Source: Spirochaetia bacterium
GTDB lineage: Bacteria; Spirochaetota; Spirochaetia; Treponematales; Breznakiellaceae
NCBI GenBank assembly: GCA_025997715.1
Contig: BNUY01000139.1
Location: 1-7,760 of the forward strand
Direction of reading: 5' to 3'
DNA length: 7,760 nucleotides
Shown here: positions 1 through 6,183 of the stretch, piece by piece
Layout of the letters: each line of letters opens with the position of its first letter
Numbering within the stretch: the stretch's first letter is position 1
Notes under the pieces: generated by a model
The model's database searches: none
Seen by the model: only the letters and a program-made list of their open reading frames with translations
Told to the model about the DNA's origin: nothing
Made by a program: the position numbers and the translations under genes

Positions 1-487
1 TAATGAGGGCTGCCTCGCCGCACCGGGTGCCGCTGATGCCCCGTATCTGCAATTTGGCCCGCTCGCTTTTGAGTTTCCGGTCGATAGTCGCGGGGCTGAT
101 TTTGAGCAGTTTTTGCTTGATTTCAGGGGTGAGGTGAAAGTCCGGTTCCCTGCTTGCCTCAAGATAGGGCATAGTTTCTTGCATAAACGGGGCAAGATAT
201 TTTCCGCATTTATACCAGAAAAATTGCCAGATATCCCGTAAGACTTTTACAAAGTCCGGGCCGTAGACCAGCTTTCCCTGGTGGTTGCTGGCCCGTTTCT
301 TTTTGGCTGCTTTTCCCTTTTTTTTCAGTCCCTGCTGCTTCAACATTCGGGAGGCATATTGGCGGTTGTAGCCAGATGTTTTGATGAATTCGTCAAGAAT
401 AGCGGTCTTTTCTTTCCGCTCCGCTTGACGATACCGTGTGCCGATTTCTTTGGTCAGCGCCTTCTTCTCGCTCATTTTTAACCCCAT
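1..487 (-). CDS. Transposase, integrase catalytic-core family, N-terminal 162 residues (truncated by window edge)
   Basis: The minus-strand frame is open from the ATG at 487 to the left edge. The chosen start is preceded by GGAGG with 5 bases of spacing; a second in-frame ATG at 475 would lie 17 bases from that site. The visible part holds a basic N-terminus with the segment TSGYNRQYASRML (about residues 37-49), a lysine-rich linker (about 55-65), an aromatic stretch around residues 88-97, and the run ATIDRKLK then RGISGTRCGEAALI (133-162). From memory of the family, this order precedes the DDE integrase core in transposases of spirochaetes, clostridia and proteobacteria. The core itself would be beyond the edge, so its integrity cannot be judged. 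Its only neighbour is the terminal repeat pair of the same element. Confidence 0.82.
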   Translation of the reverse strand, partial: MGLKMSEKKALTKEIGTRYRQAERKEKTAILDEFIKTSGYNRQYASRMLKQQGLKKKGKAAKKKRASNHQGKLVYGPDFVKVLRDIWQFFWYKCGKYLAPFMQETMPYLEASREPDFHLTPEIKQKLLKISPATIDRKLKSERAKLQIRGISGTRCGEAALI

Positions 488-524
488 TTTGGCCTCCGTA
501 CGATCGCACCTTACAGAATAGCCC

Positions 525-589
525 GTTTATTTGAGGTACATTTTCTAAATGAGGCAAACCTTTGTTTGGGGTACATTTTTCATGAGGCA
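525..589. repeat. Two direct copies of an IS terminal motif
   Basis: Two copies of one motif follow each other: 525-556 and 560-589. Both contain TTTG(A/G)GGTACATTTT and both end in ATGAGGCA; they differ by a 2 bp length difference and a few substitutions. Tandem terminal motifs upstream of the transposase start are typical transposase binding sites at an IS end. The outer copy would mark the cleavage end and the inner copy an accessory site. That role is inferred from position. Confidence 0.6.
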
Positions 590-724
590 CTGCGCCCTCT
601 TGCGGTTAAGGCCGCAAATCGGTATTATTGGGCTTATGGAATGGCGGGCATTCATATTTTGGTTAAAGACCGGTCACGGGCCGATGATATTCTTAAACGG
701 ATCAAACAGGGTGAGGCAGTTTGA
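590..724 (+). pseudogene. 3' remnant of a small gene truncated by the IS (possibly DUF2007-like)
   Basis: Immediately outside the IS end, a plus-strand frame of 44 codons runs to TGA at 722-724. It begins with LRPLAVKAANRYYWAYG and ends with GIHILVKDRSRADDILKRI plus a short tail. It reads like a genuine protein C-terminus with alternating hydrophobic residues followed by an amphipathic helix. The last part resembles the end of DUF2007-type small signalling domains (a strand followed by an 'A-ILK' helix), but this similarity is from memory and weak. No credible start codon and ribosome site lie upstream outside the IS, so I read it as a gene cut by the insertion. The frame stays open into the IS, so a hybrid product is possible but unlikely. 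The downstream gene starts 27 bases later, suggesting a former operon. Confidence 0.5.
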
Positions 725-751
725 ATCCTCGGCAGAAAGGAATAGCAAAAA

Positions 752-2014
752 TTGGGGGAACATCCATTGACGCATGAAATAACTGATTTTAAATCCATTC
801 TTCGTACCGATTCGGAACTGAACCAGATCCAGGATCTGGATATTCTGCTTGAACGGATACTCAAGGTAATCCGGGAGGCGGTCCATGCCGATGCGGGCTC
901 AATCTATGTACGGGAAACAGAGGAGTTTGAGGGAGAACGGGTAGACAAACTGGTCATTAAATACGCCCAGAATGATACCCAGCAAAAGAAACTCCCCCCG
1001 GGGCAAAAGCTCGTCTATTCCCTGTTTTCCCTGCCTATTAATAAATCAACCATTTCCGGTTATTGCGCCCTTACGAAGCAATTGGTCAATGTTCCGGATG
1101 TGTACAACCTGCCCCCGGATGCGCCCTATTCCTTCAGTACCACCTATGATCAAATTTCAAAATACAAGACCACTTCGACCCTGGCGGTTCCCCTGGTATC
1201 CACCGAAGGCCGTTTGCTGGGGGTAACTCAGATTATCAATGCCAAGGATACGGCCGGGAATTCGATCCCCTTCTCCCCGGATGATGAATTTTTAGTTACC
1301 CACTTTGCCGCCACGGTAACGGTTGCCCTTGAACGGGCGTATATGACCCGGGCCATGATACTCAGGATGATCAGAATGGCGGAACTGCGGGACCCTATGG
1401 AAACCGGAACCCATGTAAACCGGGTGTCGGGATTTGCCGTAGAGATCTACGACGGCTGGGCCAGGCGCCACAATGTGTCGGACATAGAACAGGAACGGTA
1501 CCGGGATGTTCTGAAGATCGCCGCCATGCTCCACGATGCGGGAAAGGTGGCCATCCCGGATGCGATATTAAAGAAACCGAACCGTTTTACCGCGGAGGAA
1601 CGTCTGATCATGCAGCGCCATACCGTGTCCGGGGCCGGTCTGTTTGACGATCTCCAGTCGCCGCTGGATACTATTTCCCGTGATATAGCCCTGACTCACC
1701 ATGAAAACTGGGACGGCACGGGGTATCCGGGCTGGATTGACCCGGTAACCCGCCAAGTTCTCAAGGCCGATAGCCAGGGGAACCCTCTGGGAAAAAAAGG
1801 CGAAGAGATTCCCTTCCCCGGACGCATCGTCGCCATAGCGGATGTCTATGACGCCCTCTCTTCCCACCGGGTATACAAGGAACCCTGGACGGTGGATCAG
1901 GTTTTATCGGAAATACGGAGTATGCGGGGCGTCAAATTTGACCCCGAATTGACGGACATATTTTTTGAGGTACTGCCGAATATAAAACAGATACAGAATC
2001 TTTACCCGGAATAA
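752..2014 (+). CDS. GAF domain + HD-GYP cyclic-di-GMP phosphodiesterase
   Basis: A 420-residue cytoplasmic protein with no signal peptide or membrane segment. Residues ~20-195 form a GAF sensor domain (SGYCALTKQLVNVPDVY and LAVPL, then GRLLGVTQIIN). Residues ~205-410 form an HD-GYP domain. Expected metal-ligand positions are present: E217 and H221 (METGTHVNRV), H261-D262 (AAMLHDAGKVAIPD), H290 (MQRHTVSGAGLF), H316-H317 (LTHHENWDGTGYPG), with GYP at 324-326 and D364 in AIADVYDALSS. It should hydrolyse cyclic di-GMP (HD-GYP family knowledge), gated by an unknown GAF ligand. About 19 extra residues sit between GYP and the IPFPGR segment. The start is uncertain: TTG at 752 has AAAGGA 10 bases upstream, while TTG at 767 has GGGGGA 7 bases upstream; both are in frame and differ by five residues. 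It lies downstream of the IS-truncated gene, so its original promoter may be lost or replaced. Confidence 0.9.
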   Translation: MGEHPLTHEITDFKSILRTDSELNQIQDLDILLERILKVIREAVHADAGSIYVRETEEFEGERVDKLVIKYAQNDTQQKKLPPGQKLVYSLFSLPINKSTISGYCALTKQLVNVPDVYNLPPDAPYSFSTTYDQISKYKTTSTLAVPLVSTEGRLLGVTQIINAKDTAGNSIPFSPDDEFLVTHFAATVTVALERAYMTRAMILRMIRMAELRDPMETGTHVNRVSGFAVEIYDGWARRHNVSDIEQERYRDVLKIAAMLHDAGKVAIPDAILKKPNRFTAEERLIMQRHTVSGAGLFDDLQSPLDTISRDIALTHHENWDGTGYPGWIDPVTRQVLKADSQGNPLGKKGEEIPFPGRIVAIADVYDALSSHRVYKEPWTVDQVLSEIRSMRGVKFDPELTDIFFEVLPNIKQIQNLYPE

Positions 2015-2021
2015 AAAACAA

Positions 2022-2050
2022 TTGACACCGGCGCCGTTTCGGCTTATAGT
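2022..2050 (+). promoter_or_regulatory. Sigma70 promoter of folE
   Basis: TTGACA (2022-2027) and TATAGT (2045-2050) are separated by exactly 17 bases: a perfect -35 and a one-mismatch -10. It sits 7 bases after the stop of the HD-GYP gene. Transcription would start near 2057, giving folE a leader of about 29 nucleotides that keeps the AAGGGG ribosome site (2069-2074). It is the best promoter match in the window and probably serves folE and perhaps folP-folBK. Confidence 0.75.
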
Positions 2051-2085
2051 TAGGCGGTATTTTTATGTAAGGGGACGGCGCCGGT
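2027..2085. promoter_or_regulatory. Perfect 11 bp inverted repeat flanking the folE promoter and ending at the start codon
   Basis: ACCGGCGCCGT (2027-2037) is the exact reverse complement of ACGGCGCCGGT (2075-2085). Each arm also contains the 8 bp palindrome CGGCGCCG (2029-2036 and 2076-2083; centres 47 bp apart). The first arm overlaps the last base of the -35 box and the spacer. The second fills the gap between the Shine-Dalgarno and the folE ATG at 2086. In RNA the stem extends inward by two G-U pairs and one C-G pair (2027-2040 with 2072-2085), which would cover most of the GGGG ribosome site. RNA started at the folE promoter lacks the first arm. Possible roles are a two-site operator or a hairpin that silences folE on read-through RNA; both are inferred. 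Confidence 0.6.
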
Positions 2086-2637
2086 ATGGATAAACAGAAA
2101 ATAGAAGACGCGGTTCGTTTATTCCTGGACGGAATCGGTGAAGACTCCGGACGGGAAGGCCTCCAGGATACCCCCCGGCGAATCAGCGCCATGTGCGATG
2201 AAATTTTCAGCGGCATGGGGCAAAATGCGGACGGCCATTTGTCAAAAACCTTTACCGCCGGCCATAATGAAATAATCCTCGAAAAGGACATTGGCTTTTA
2301 CTCGGTCTGCGAGCACCACCTCCTTCCTTTTTTTGGCAAGGTACACATTGCCTATGTGCCTGGGGAGAAGGTGGTGGGGATCAGCAAGCTGGCAAGGACC
2401 GTGGAAGTGTACGCCAGGAGGCTTCAAATCCAGGAGCGGATGACGGTGCAAATTGCGGAAGCCATCATGGGGAACCTGAAGCCCCAGGGCGTTGCGGTGA
2501 TGGCCCAGGCGGAACACACCTGCATGACCATGCGGGGGATAAAAAAGCCGGGGGTCCAGACCATGAGCCTGGCGGTACGGGGTGTCTTTGAAACCAACCC
2601 GGTTTTGCTGGACCGGTTTTTACAAATGATTAAGTGA
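2086..2637 (+). CDS. folE: GTP cyclohydrolase I (FolE, type IA)
   Basis: 183 residues, close to the usual length of bacterial FolE. It converts GTP to 7,8-dihydroneopterin triphosphate plus formate, the first committed step of pterin and folate synthesis, as a cytoplasmic homodecamer (family knowledge). Family motifs are in order: [10 protein letters not shown] (24-33), [21 protein letters not shown] (70-90), [10 protein letters not shown] (96-105), and [15 protein letters not shown] (142-156). Zinc ligands are C75, H78 and C146, with H77 beside them, so the site is intact and this is the zinc-type enzyme rather than FolE2. The start is ATG at 2086, with AAGGGG 11 bases upstream, a rather long spacing filled by one arm of an inverted repeat. 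The gene has its own strong promoter and is followed by a 124-base gap containing a dispersed repeat, then folP. Confidence 0.97.
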   Translation: MDKQKIEDAVRLFLDGIGEDSGREGLQDTPRRISAMCDEIFSGMGQNADGHLSKTFTAGHNEIILEKDIGFYSVCEHHLLPFFGKVHIAYVPGEKVVGISKLARTVEVYARRLQIQERMTVQIAEAIMGNLKPQGVAVMAQAEHTCMTMRGIKKPGVQTMSLAVRGVFETNPVLLDRFLQMIK

Positions 2638-2640
2638 GTT

Positions 2641-2735
2641 TGTTCCAGAATACAAGAATTTTTAACCGCAAAGGCGACAAAGGCGACTAAGGATGGAAAA
2701 AATAGTAATTTATGACCTGTGCCTTCGCGGTTAAA
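2641..2735. repeat. Dispersed palindromic repeat between folE and folP
   Basis: TTTAACCGCAAAGGC (2661-2675) pairs with GCCTTCGCGGTTAAA (2721-2735) with one mismatch, giving a 15 bp stem. Inside the left arm the 9-mer AAAGGCGAC occurs twice in tandem (2670-2678 and 2679-2687), followed by the related TAAGGATGG. The left flank TTCCAGAATACAAGAATTT (2643-2661) resembles the edge of the palindrome at 7458-7581. Elements with CCGC-AAAGG-type tandem arms are scattered in many bacterial genomes. It could form an mRNA hairpin that lowers folP expression relative to folE, but no U-tract supports a terminator. Confidence 0.6.
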
Positions 2736-2761
2736 TAATTTCCATTTATAGTGGGGGTAAA

Positions 2762-3580
2762 ATGAAAATCGGAAGCCGGGACTTTGAAATTGGCAAACAG
2801 ACCTACATCATGGGCATCCTCAATGTAACCCCCGATTCTTTTTCCGATGGGGGCAAGTTTCAGGGGGTGGACCACGCACTTGCGCAGGCGGAAACCCTTA
2901 TCGCGGATGGCGCGGATATCCTTGATATCGGCGGTGAATCGACGCGACCCGGGTATACAAAAATAGCCGATGACGAGGAAATACGCCGGGTGACGCCGGT
3001 GATCGAGGCTATCCGAAAACGCTTTGACATTCCCCTATCCATTGATACCTATAAATCGGCGGTTGCCGAGGCCGCCATCCTAGCGGGGGGGAACCTGATC
3101 AACGATATCTGGGGATTAAAATATGACAAAAACATGGCGGCGGTTGCGAAACGCTTAGATGCGCCGGTCTGCCTAATGCACAACCGGCAGGAGCCGGTCT
3201 ATGCCGACTTTATGCCCGATGTTCTGCGTGATTTACAGGAATCCATACAGATTGCGGAGGCAGCCGGTATTAACCGGGACAAACTGATACTTGATCCGGG
3301 GGTGGGCTTTGCCAAATCCCTTGAGCAGAACCTGGAAGTTATCGCCCGGCTGGAGGCGTTCAGGGCATTCGGCCTGCCGGTGTTGCTGGGGACCTCCCGG
3401 AAATCGGTCATCGGGCGGGCCTTGAAGCTTCCGGTGGAGGAGCGAGAGGAAGGGACCATAGCCACCAGCGTGATTGGGGTGATGGCGGGCTGTGATTTTA
3501 TCCGTGTCCATGATGTAAAGCGTAATTTCCGCGCCATACGGATGGCGGAGGCGATCCGTACGTACCGTGCGGGGGCATGA
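2762..3580 (+). CDS. folP: Dihydropteroate synthase (FolP)
   Basis: 272 residues, the normal length for a bacterial DHPS. It joins p-aminobenzoate to 6-hydroxymethyl-7,8-dihydropterin diphosphate to give 7,8-dihydropteroate and is the target of sulfonamides. All signature blocks of the TIM barrel are present: MGILNVTPDSFSDGG (17-31), DILDIGGESTRPG (52-64), SIDTYK (93-98), NDIWGL (114-119), LMHNR (138-142), LDPGVGF (177-183), GTSRKS (210-215, with the pterin-binding lysine K214) and IRVHDV (247-252, R248). The loop residues commonly altered in sulfonamide resistance (F27 and the T61-R62-P63 run) have the wild-type state, so sensitivity is expected. The ATG at 2762 is preceded by GGGGG with 4 bases of spacing. 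It follows folE after a repeat-containing gap and is 4 bases from folBK, so folP and folBK are almost certainly cotranscribed. Confidence 0.97.
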   Translation: MKIGSRDFEIGKQTYIMGILNVTPDSFSDGGKFQGVDHALAQAETLIADGADILDIGGESTRPGYTKIADDEEIRRVTPVIEAIRKRFDIPLSIDTYKSAVAEAAILAGGNLINDIWGLKYDKNMAAVAKRLDAPVCLMHNRQEPVYADFMPDVLRDLQESIQIAEAAGINRDKLILDPGVGFAKSLEQNLEVIARLEAFRAFGLPVLLGTSRKSVIGRALKLPVEEREEGTIATSVIGVMAGCDFIRVHDVKRNFRAIRMAEAIRTYRAGA

Positions 3581-3584
3581 AACG

Positions 3585-4418
3585 ATGGATTGTATCCGCA
3601 TCAAGGATTTGGAGATATTCGGGTACCACGGGCTTCTGCCGGAAGAACGGACCCTGGGGCAGAAATTTCTCGTGTCTGCGGATTTATATTTTGACAGCAG
3701 CATGGCGGGGCAGACCGACGATTTGCAGTATTCGGTGAATTATGCGGATGCGACCCGGCATATCAAAAACTTTCTGGAAAAAAACACCTACAAGCTATTG
3801 GAAGCGGCGGCGGAACAGACCGCCAGGAGCATTCTACAAAACTATCCCCTGGTAGATCATATCCGGGTGGAAATTAAAAAACCCTGGGCGCCCATATTAC
3901 TGCCCATAGACACGGTTTCTGTGCGGATTGAACGTTCCTGGCACAGGGTGTATGTCGGCTTGGGCTCAAACATGGGCGATAAAAAAGAAAACCTGGAACG
4001 GGCGCTGGAAAAAATTAAGGCCGATGAAACATGCCGGCTCATTTCCCAATCCGGTTTTATCGCCACAAAGCCCGTGGGGTTCCTGGATCAGGACGACTTC
4101 CTGAATGCCGCAGCGGAAGTGCGCACCCTAAAAAGCCCCGGAGAATTTCTGTCCCTGATTCAGGATATCGAAACTGATCTGGGGCGGGTCCGTACCATCC
4201 ATTGGGGTCCCCGCACTATTGATGTGGATATTTTATTCTACGATTCCCTTGTAATGAACACAGAAACACTGACCATCCCTCACCCCGAAATGCAGAGCCG
4301 CTTGTTTGTGCTGGAACCGCTGGCGCAAATCGCCCCGGACACGGTACACCCGGTCCTGAAACAGACGGTGCGGGAACTATATGAAATTGCCCAGAAGCCG
4401 CCTGCCGTATCCGGTTAG
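3585..4418 (+). CDS. folBK: Bifunctional dihydroneopterin aldolase / HPPK (FolB-FolK fusion)
   Basis: A 277-residue fusion. Residues 1-118 are FolB: IFGYHGLLPEER (11-22), the YSVNYADA segment (49-56), the conserved glutamate in KLLEAAAE (70-77) and IKKPWAPI (97-104) with the expected catalytic lysine; it cleaves dihydroneopterin to 6-hydroxymethyl-dihydropterin plus glycolaldehyde. Residues 120-277 are FolK: VYVGLGSNMGDKKENL (122-137), DQDDFLNAAAEV (168-179), GRVRTIHWGPRTIDVDIL (200-217) with the magnesium-binding aspartates D213 and D215, then IPHPEMQSRLFVLEPLAQIAP; it transfers diphosphate from ATP to the hydroxymethyl group. FolB-FolK fusions are known (for example pneumococcal SulD). The start is ATG at 3585, with GGGGG nine bases upstream; a GTG at 3567 would add six residues but overlaps folP. 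The 3' end overlaps convergent pabA by 42 bp. Confidence 0.95.
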   Translation: MDCIRIKDLEIFGYHGLLPEERTLGQKFLVSADLYFDSSMAGQTDDLQYSVNYADATRHIKNFLEKNTYKLLEAAAEQTARSILQNYPLVDHIRVEIKKPWAPILLPIDTVSVRIERSWHRVYVGLGSNMGDKKENLERALEKIKADETCRLISQSGFIATKPVGFLDQDDFLNAAAEVRTLKSPGEFLSLIQDIETDLGRVRTIHWGPRTIDVDILFYDSLVMNTETLTIPHPEMQSRLFVLEPLAQIAPDTVHPVLKQTVRELYEIAQKPPAVSG

Positions 4419-4934
4419 TATTGCCTCGGGGTGGAACTGGACCCCGTAAACCCGGCAATTCCGGTGTTTTAAGGCCATGTTGACCCCGTCTTTCGTGCGG
4501 GCAATGGGCAGCAAATCTCCGCGTATCGTGTTGGGGTCCACGGTCAGTGAATGGTACCGTGTTGCGGGAAACCCCTGGGGGATACCGGCAAACAGGGGCT
4601 CCCCTTCATCAAAAAAGATTTCGCTGACCTTGCCGTGCATCGGTTCCGCAGCCTTTACCACCTGCGCGCCGAAAAACTGCGCTATGCACTGATGCCCAAG
4701 GCATATCCCCAGAATCTTTTTTTCGGTATAAAATTCCCTGATAAGTTCAAGGCAAATCCCTGCCCCGTCGGGGTTTCCCGCGCCGGGGGACAAAACGATA
4801 TGGCTAAAGTCCATGGCGCGTAACTCGCCAATAGTAACTCTGTCGTTTTCAAAAACCCGCGGCGCTATACCCATTTCTTCAAAATACTGCACGATGTTGT
4901 AGGTAAAGGAATCATAATTATCTATCAAAATCAT
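4377..4934 (-). CDS. pabA: Aminodeoxychorismate synthase glutamine amidotransferase subunit (PabA; TrpG-like)
   Basis: 185 residues, a class I glutamine amidotransferase of normal length. It releases ammonia from glutamine for the PabB partner making 4-amino-4-deoxychorismate. Visible blocks are MILIDNYDSFTYNIVQYF (1-18), HIVLSPGAGNPDGAG (45-59), the nucleophile elbow ILGICLGHQ with C78, and VQFHPEAIL with H168 and E170, so the catalytic triad is complete. PabA and TrpG cannot be separated by sequence alone; the folate genes and the linked PabBC decide for PabA, although a shared amphibolic role is possible. The start is ATG at 4934, which overlaps the pabBC stop as ATGA (4934-4931), implying translational coupling; AGAAGG lies about 10 bases upstream. 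Its last 42 bases overlap folBK on the other strand, with no terminator visible between the two convergent units. Confidence 0.93.
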   Translation of the reverse strand: MILIDNYDSFTYNIVQYFEEMGIAPRVFENDRVTIGELRAMDFSHIVLSPGAGNPDGAGICLELIREFYTEKKILGICLGHQCIAQFFGAQVVKAAEPMHGKVSEIFFDEGEPLFAGIPQGFPATRYHSLTVDPNTIRGDLLPIARTKDGVNMALKHRNCRVYGVQFHPEAILTGYGRRLLGNFI

Positions 4935-6160
4935 GTCAGCACAACCTTCTTTATCCCACGCACGGAGTTTACGCAGTAAACCGCTTCTGCCCGCAGTAAA
5001 TCTTCTTTGTAAAGGATTCGTTCGGTACATTGACCGCCTGCAAGCATATATTGCCGGTAAACCCCGTTCAAAAGACCGCAGGACAGGGGCGGCGTATATC
5101 TTTTCCCCGCAATTTCAAGGACGATATTGGTTCGGGAACCTTCGGTCAGCTCCCCCTTTTCATTGAAAAAAACTTCATCATAAAAGACCGCGTAATTCAC
5201 CTGGAAATAGGGGCGGTAGGATGTTTTGTGATATAAAAAGAAATCGCCGCTGTTCACGGTTAGGGGAGAAATCCTGATTTTATTGTTCTGGGCCTGAGTG
5301 AGGTCCCGGTATTCGACCGTATACCTGCCGTCCCTCTCCACCGCAAGCCGCAAAATACCATCCCGTTCGGGGCACAGATTGAAAAGCGCCGGGTCCAGGG
5401 TAAAGCCAAAATGAGCGGCGGAGTTCCGTAAACGAGCCCAGTGTTCCTGTTGAAACAACATGACGCCCTTTTCAACCTTCATGGTTTCAATCAGTTGGAA
5501 ACCGGCGGTTAAAAACCGTGTCTTGGTCAGGGTTTCCTGCCATTCGTCCTCTATTTCGGAATCCCACACAATTGCGCCGCCAACCCGGTACGTGAAGCTC
5601 GAACCTGCCGGTTCGCCGGTTCCCTTACGGGACCGCTGCAAAATCCTGATGGGTACGCTGAAGGTCATGCGGCCGGGACTGATAAAGCCTATTGCGCCGC
5701 AGTAAATATTACGCCGCCCCGTCTCAACGCGGTCGATGATATTCATGGTGCTGATTTTGGGCGCCCCGGTAATTGATCCGCAGGGGAAAATCGCCTTAAA
5801 CACCGCATACAAGGATGTCCCTTCTTTTAAGTCCGCCTCAATGCTGGACGTCATTTGATGAAGGGTGGGATGGGTTTCTATCTCAAACAACTTTGACACC
5901 TGCACCGAACCGGTTTTCGCGATCCGGCCCAGATCGTTCCGCAGCAAATCCACGATCATGACATTTTCGGCGCGGTTCTTTATATCGTTTTTCAAAAATT
6001 CGATTAACCGCGCGTCCTCTTCACCGGTCTGCCCCCTTTGTACCGTCCCTTTCATGGGCTTCGTCCGGATGTGCCAGGATGAAGCGCCGTTCCCGGTCAT
6101 TTCAAAGAACAATTCCGGGGAGAAGGAAAGCAGGGTGTCGTATTCGTTCTGCATAAACAT
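4931..6160 (-). CDS. pabBC: PabB chorismate-binding domain + PabC aminodeoxychorismate lyase (C-terminal part of a frameshifted pabBC fusion)
   Basis: The frame is open from 6232 down to the TGA at 4933-4931; the first ATG at 6160 is not a true start. Numbering from it, residues ~1-220 are the chorismate-binding domain: SFSPELFFE, TKPMKGTVQRG (33-43), IVDLLRNDLGRIAKTG, HPTLHQMTSSIE, FPCGSITGAPKISTM and YRVGGAIVWDSEIEDEWQE. The lysine in MKGT (K37) is the residue that marks aminodeoxychorismate synthases and is replaced in anthranilate synthases. Residues ~220-409 are a class IV PLP lyase: FQLIETM, the Schiff-base lysine in LYHKTSYRPYF (K312), and LTEGSRTNIVLE followed by CGLLNGVYRQ. Together they make p-aminobenzoate and pyruvate from chorismate and ammonia. 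A one-base shift near 6207-6210 joins it to the N-terminal fragment (6600-6184). Both catalytic domains look conserved. Confidence 0.88.
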   Translation of the reverse strand: MFMQNEYDTLLSFSPELFFEMTGNGASSWHIRTKPMKGTVQRGQTGEEDARLIEFLKNDIKNRAENVMIVDLLRNDLGRIAKTGSVQVSKLFEIETHPTLHQMTSSIEADLKEGTSLYAVFKAIFPCGSITGAPKISTMNIIDRVETGRRNIYCGAIGFISPGRMTFSVPIRILQRSRKGTGEPAGSSFTYRVGGAIVWDSEIEDEWQETLTKTRFLTAGFQLIETMKVEKGVMLFQQEHWARLRNSAAHFGFTLDPALFNLCPERDGILRLAVERDGRYTVEYRDLTQAQNNKIRISPLTVNSGDFFLYHKTSYRPYFQVNYAVFYDEVFFNEKGELTEGSRTNIVLEIAGKRYTPPLSCGLLNGVYRQYMLAGGQCTERILYKEDLLRAEAVYCVNSVRGIKKVVLT

Positions 6161-6183
6161 GTTGTAGGGCGTTTTTTGCCGGG

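Larger units (their letters stand above)
1..589 (-). mobile_element. Insertion sequence end (integrase-core transposase type), continuing past the left edge
   Basis: This is the promoter-proximal end of an IS whose transposase reads leftward out of the window. The outer boundary is placed at about 589. There a motif reading, from outside inward on the minus strand, TGCCTCATGAAAAATGTACC begins, and a second copy lies just inside it. The 5'-TG terminal dinucleotide is usual for elements moved by DDE integrase-type transposases. To the right of 589 the sequence becomes an unrelated reading frame whose beginning is missing, as expected at an insertion boundary. The other IS end and any target-site duplication lie outside the window, so the exact boundary is inferred. 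Confidence 0.7.

Noticed and set aside
549..770. Plus-strand ORF of 73 codons across the IS boundary
   Set aside because: It crosses the IS end and overlaps a better protein-like frame (590-724) and the start of the HD-GYP gene; its composition is not protein-like.
2015..2085. Tetrahydrofolate riboswitch upstream of folE
   Set aside because: The leader from the predicted start is only about 29 bases, and the region lacks the size and conserved loops of THF riboswitches; the only structure is the simple inverted repeat.
2747..2752. TATAGT as a -10 box for folP
   Set aside because: There is no acceptable -35 at 16-18 bases, and the transcript would start only a few bases before the ATG and lose the GGGGG ribosome site that clearly precedes it.
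3233..3703. 156-codon minus-strand ORF opposite folP and folBK
   Set aside because: It lies antisense to two strongly conserved enzymes; its openness follows from their codon composition, and it has no recognisable motif.
4427..4446. Hairpin CGGGGT/ACCCCG just after the folBK stop as a terminator
   Set aside because: Only six pairs, no following T-run, and it lies in the conserved FHPEA coding region of pabA, which explains its sequence.
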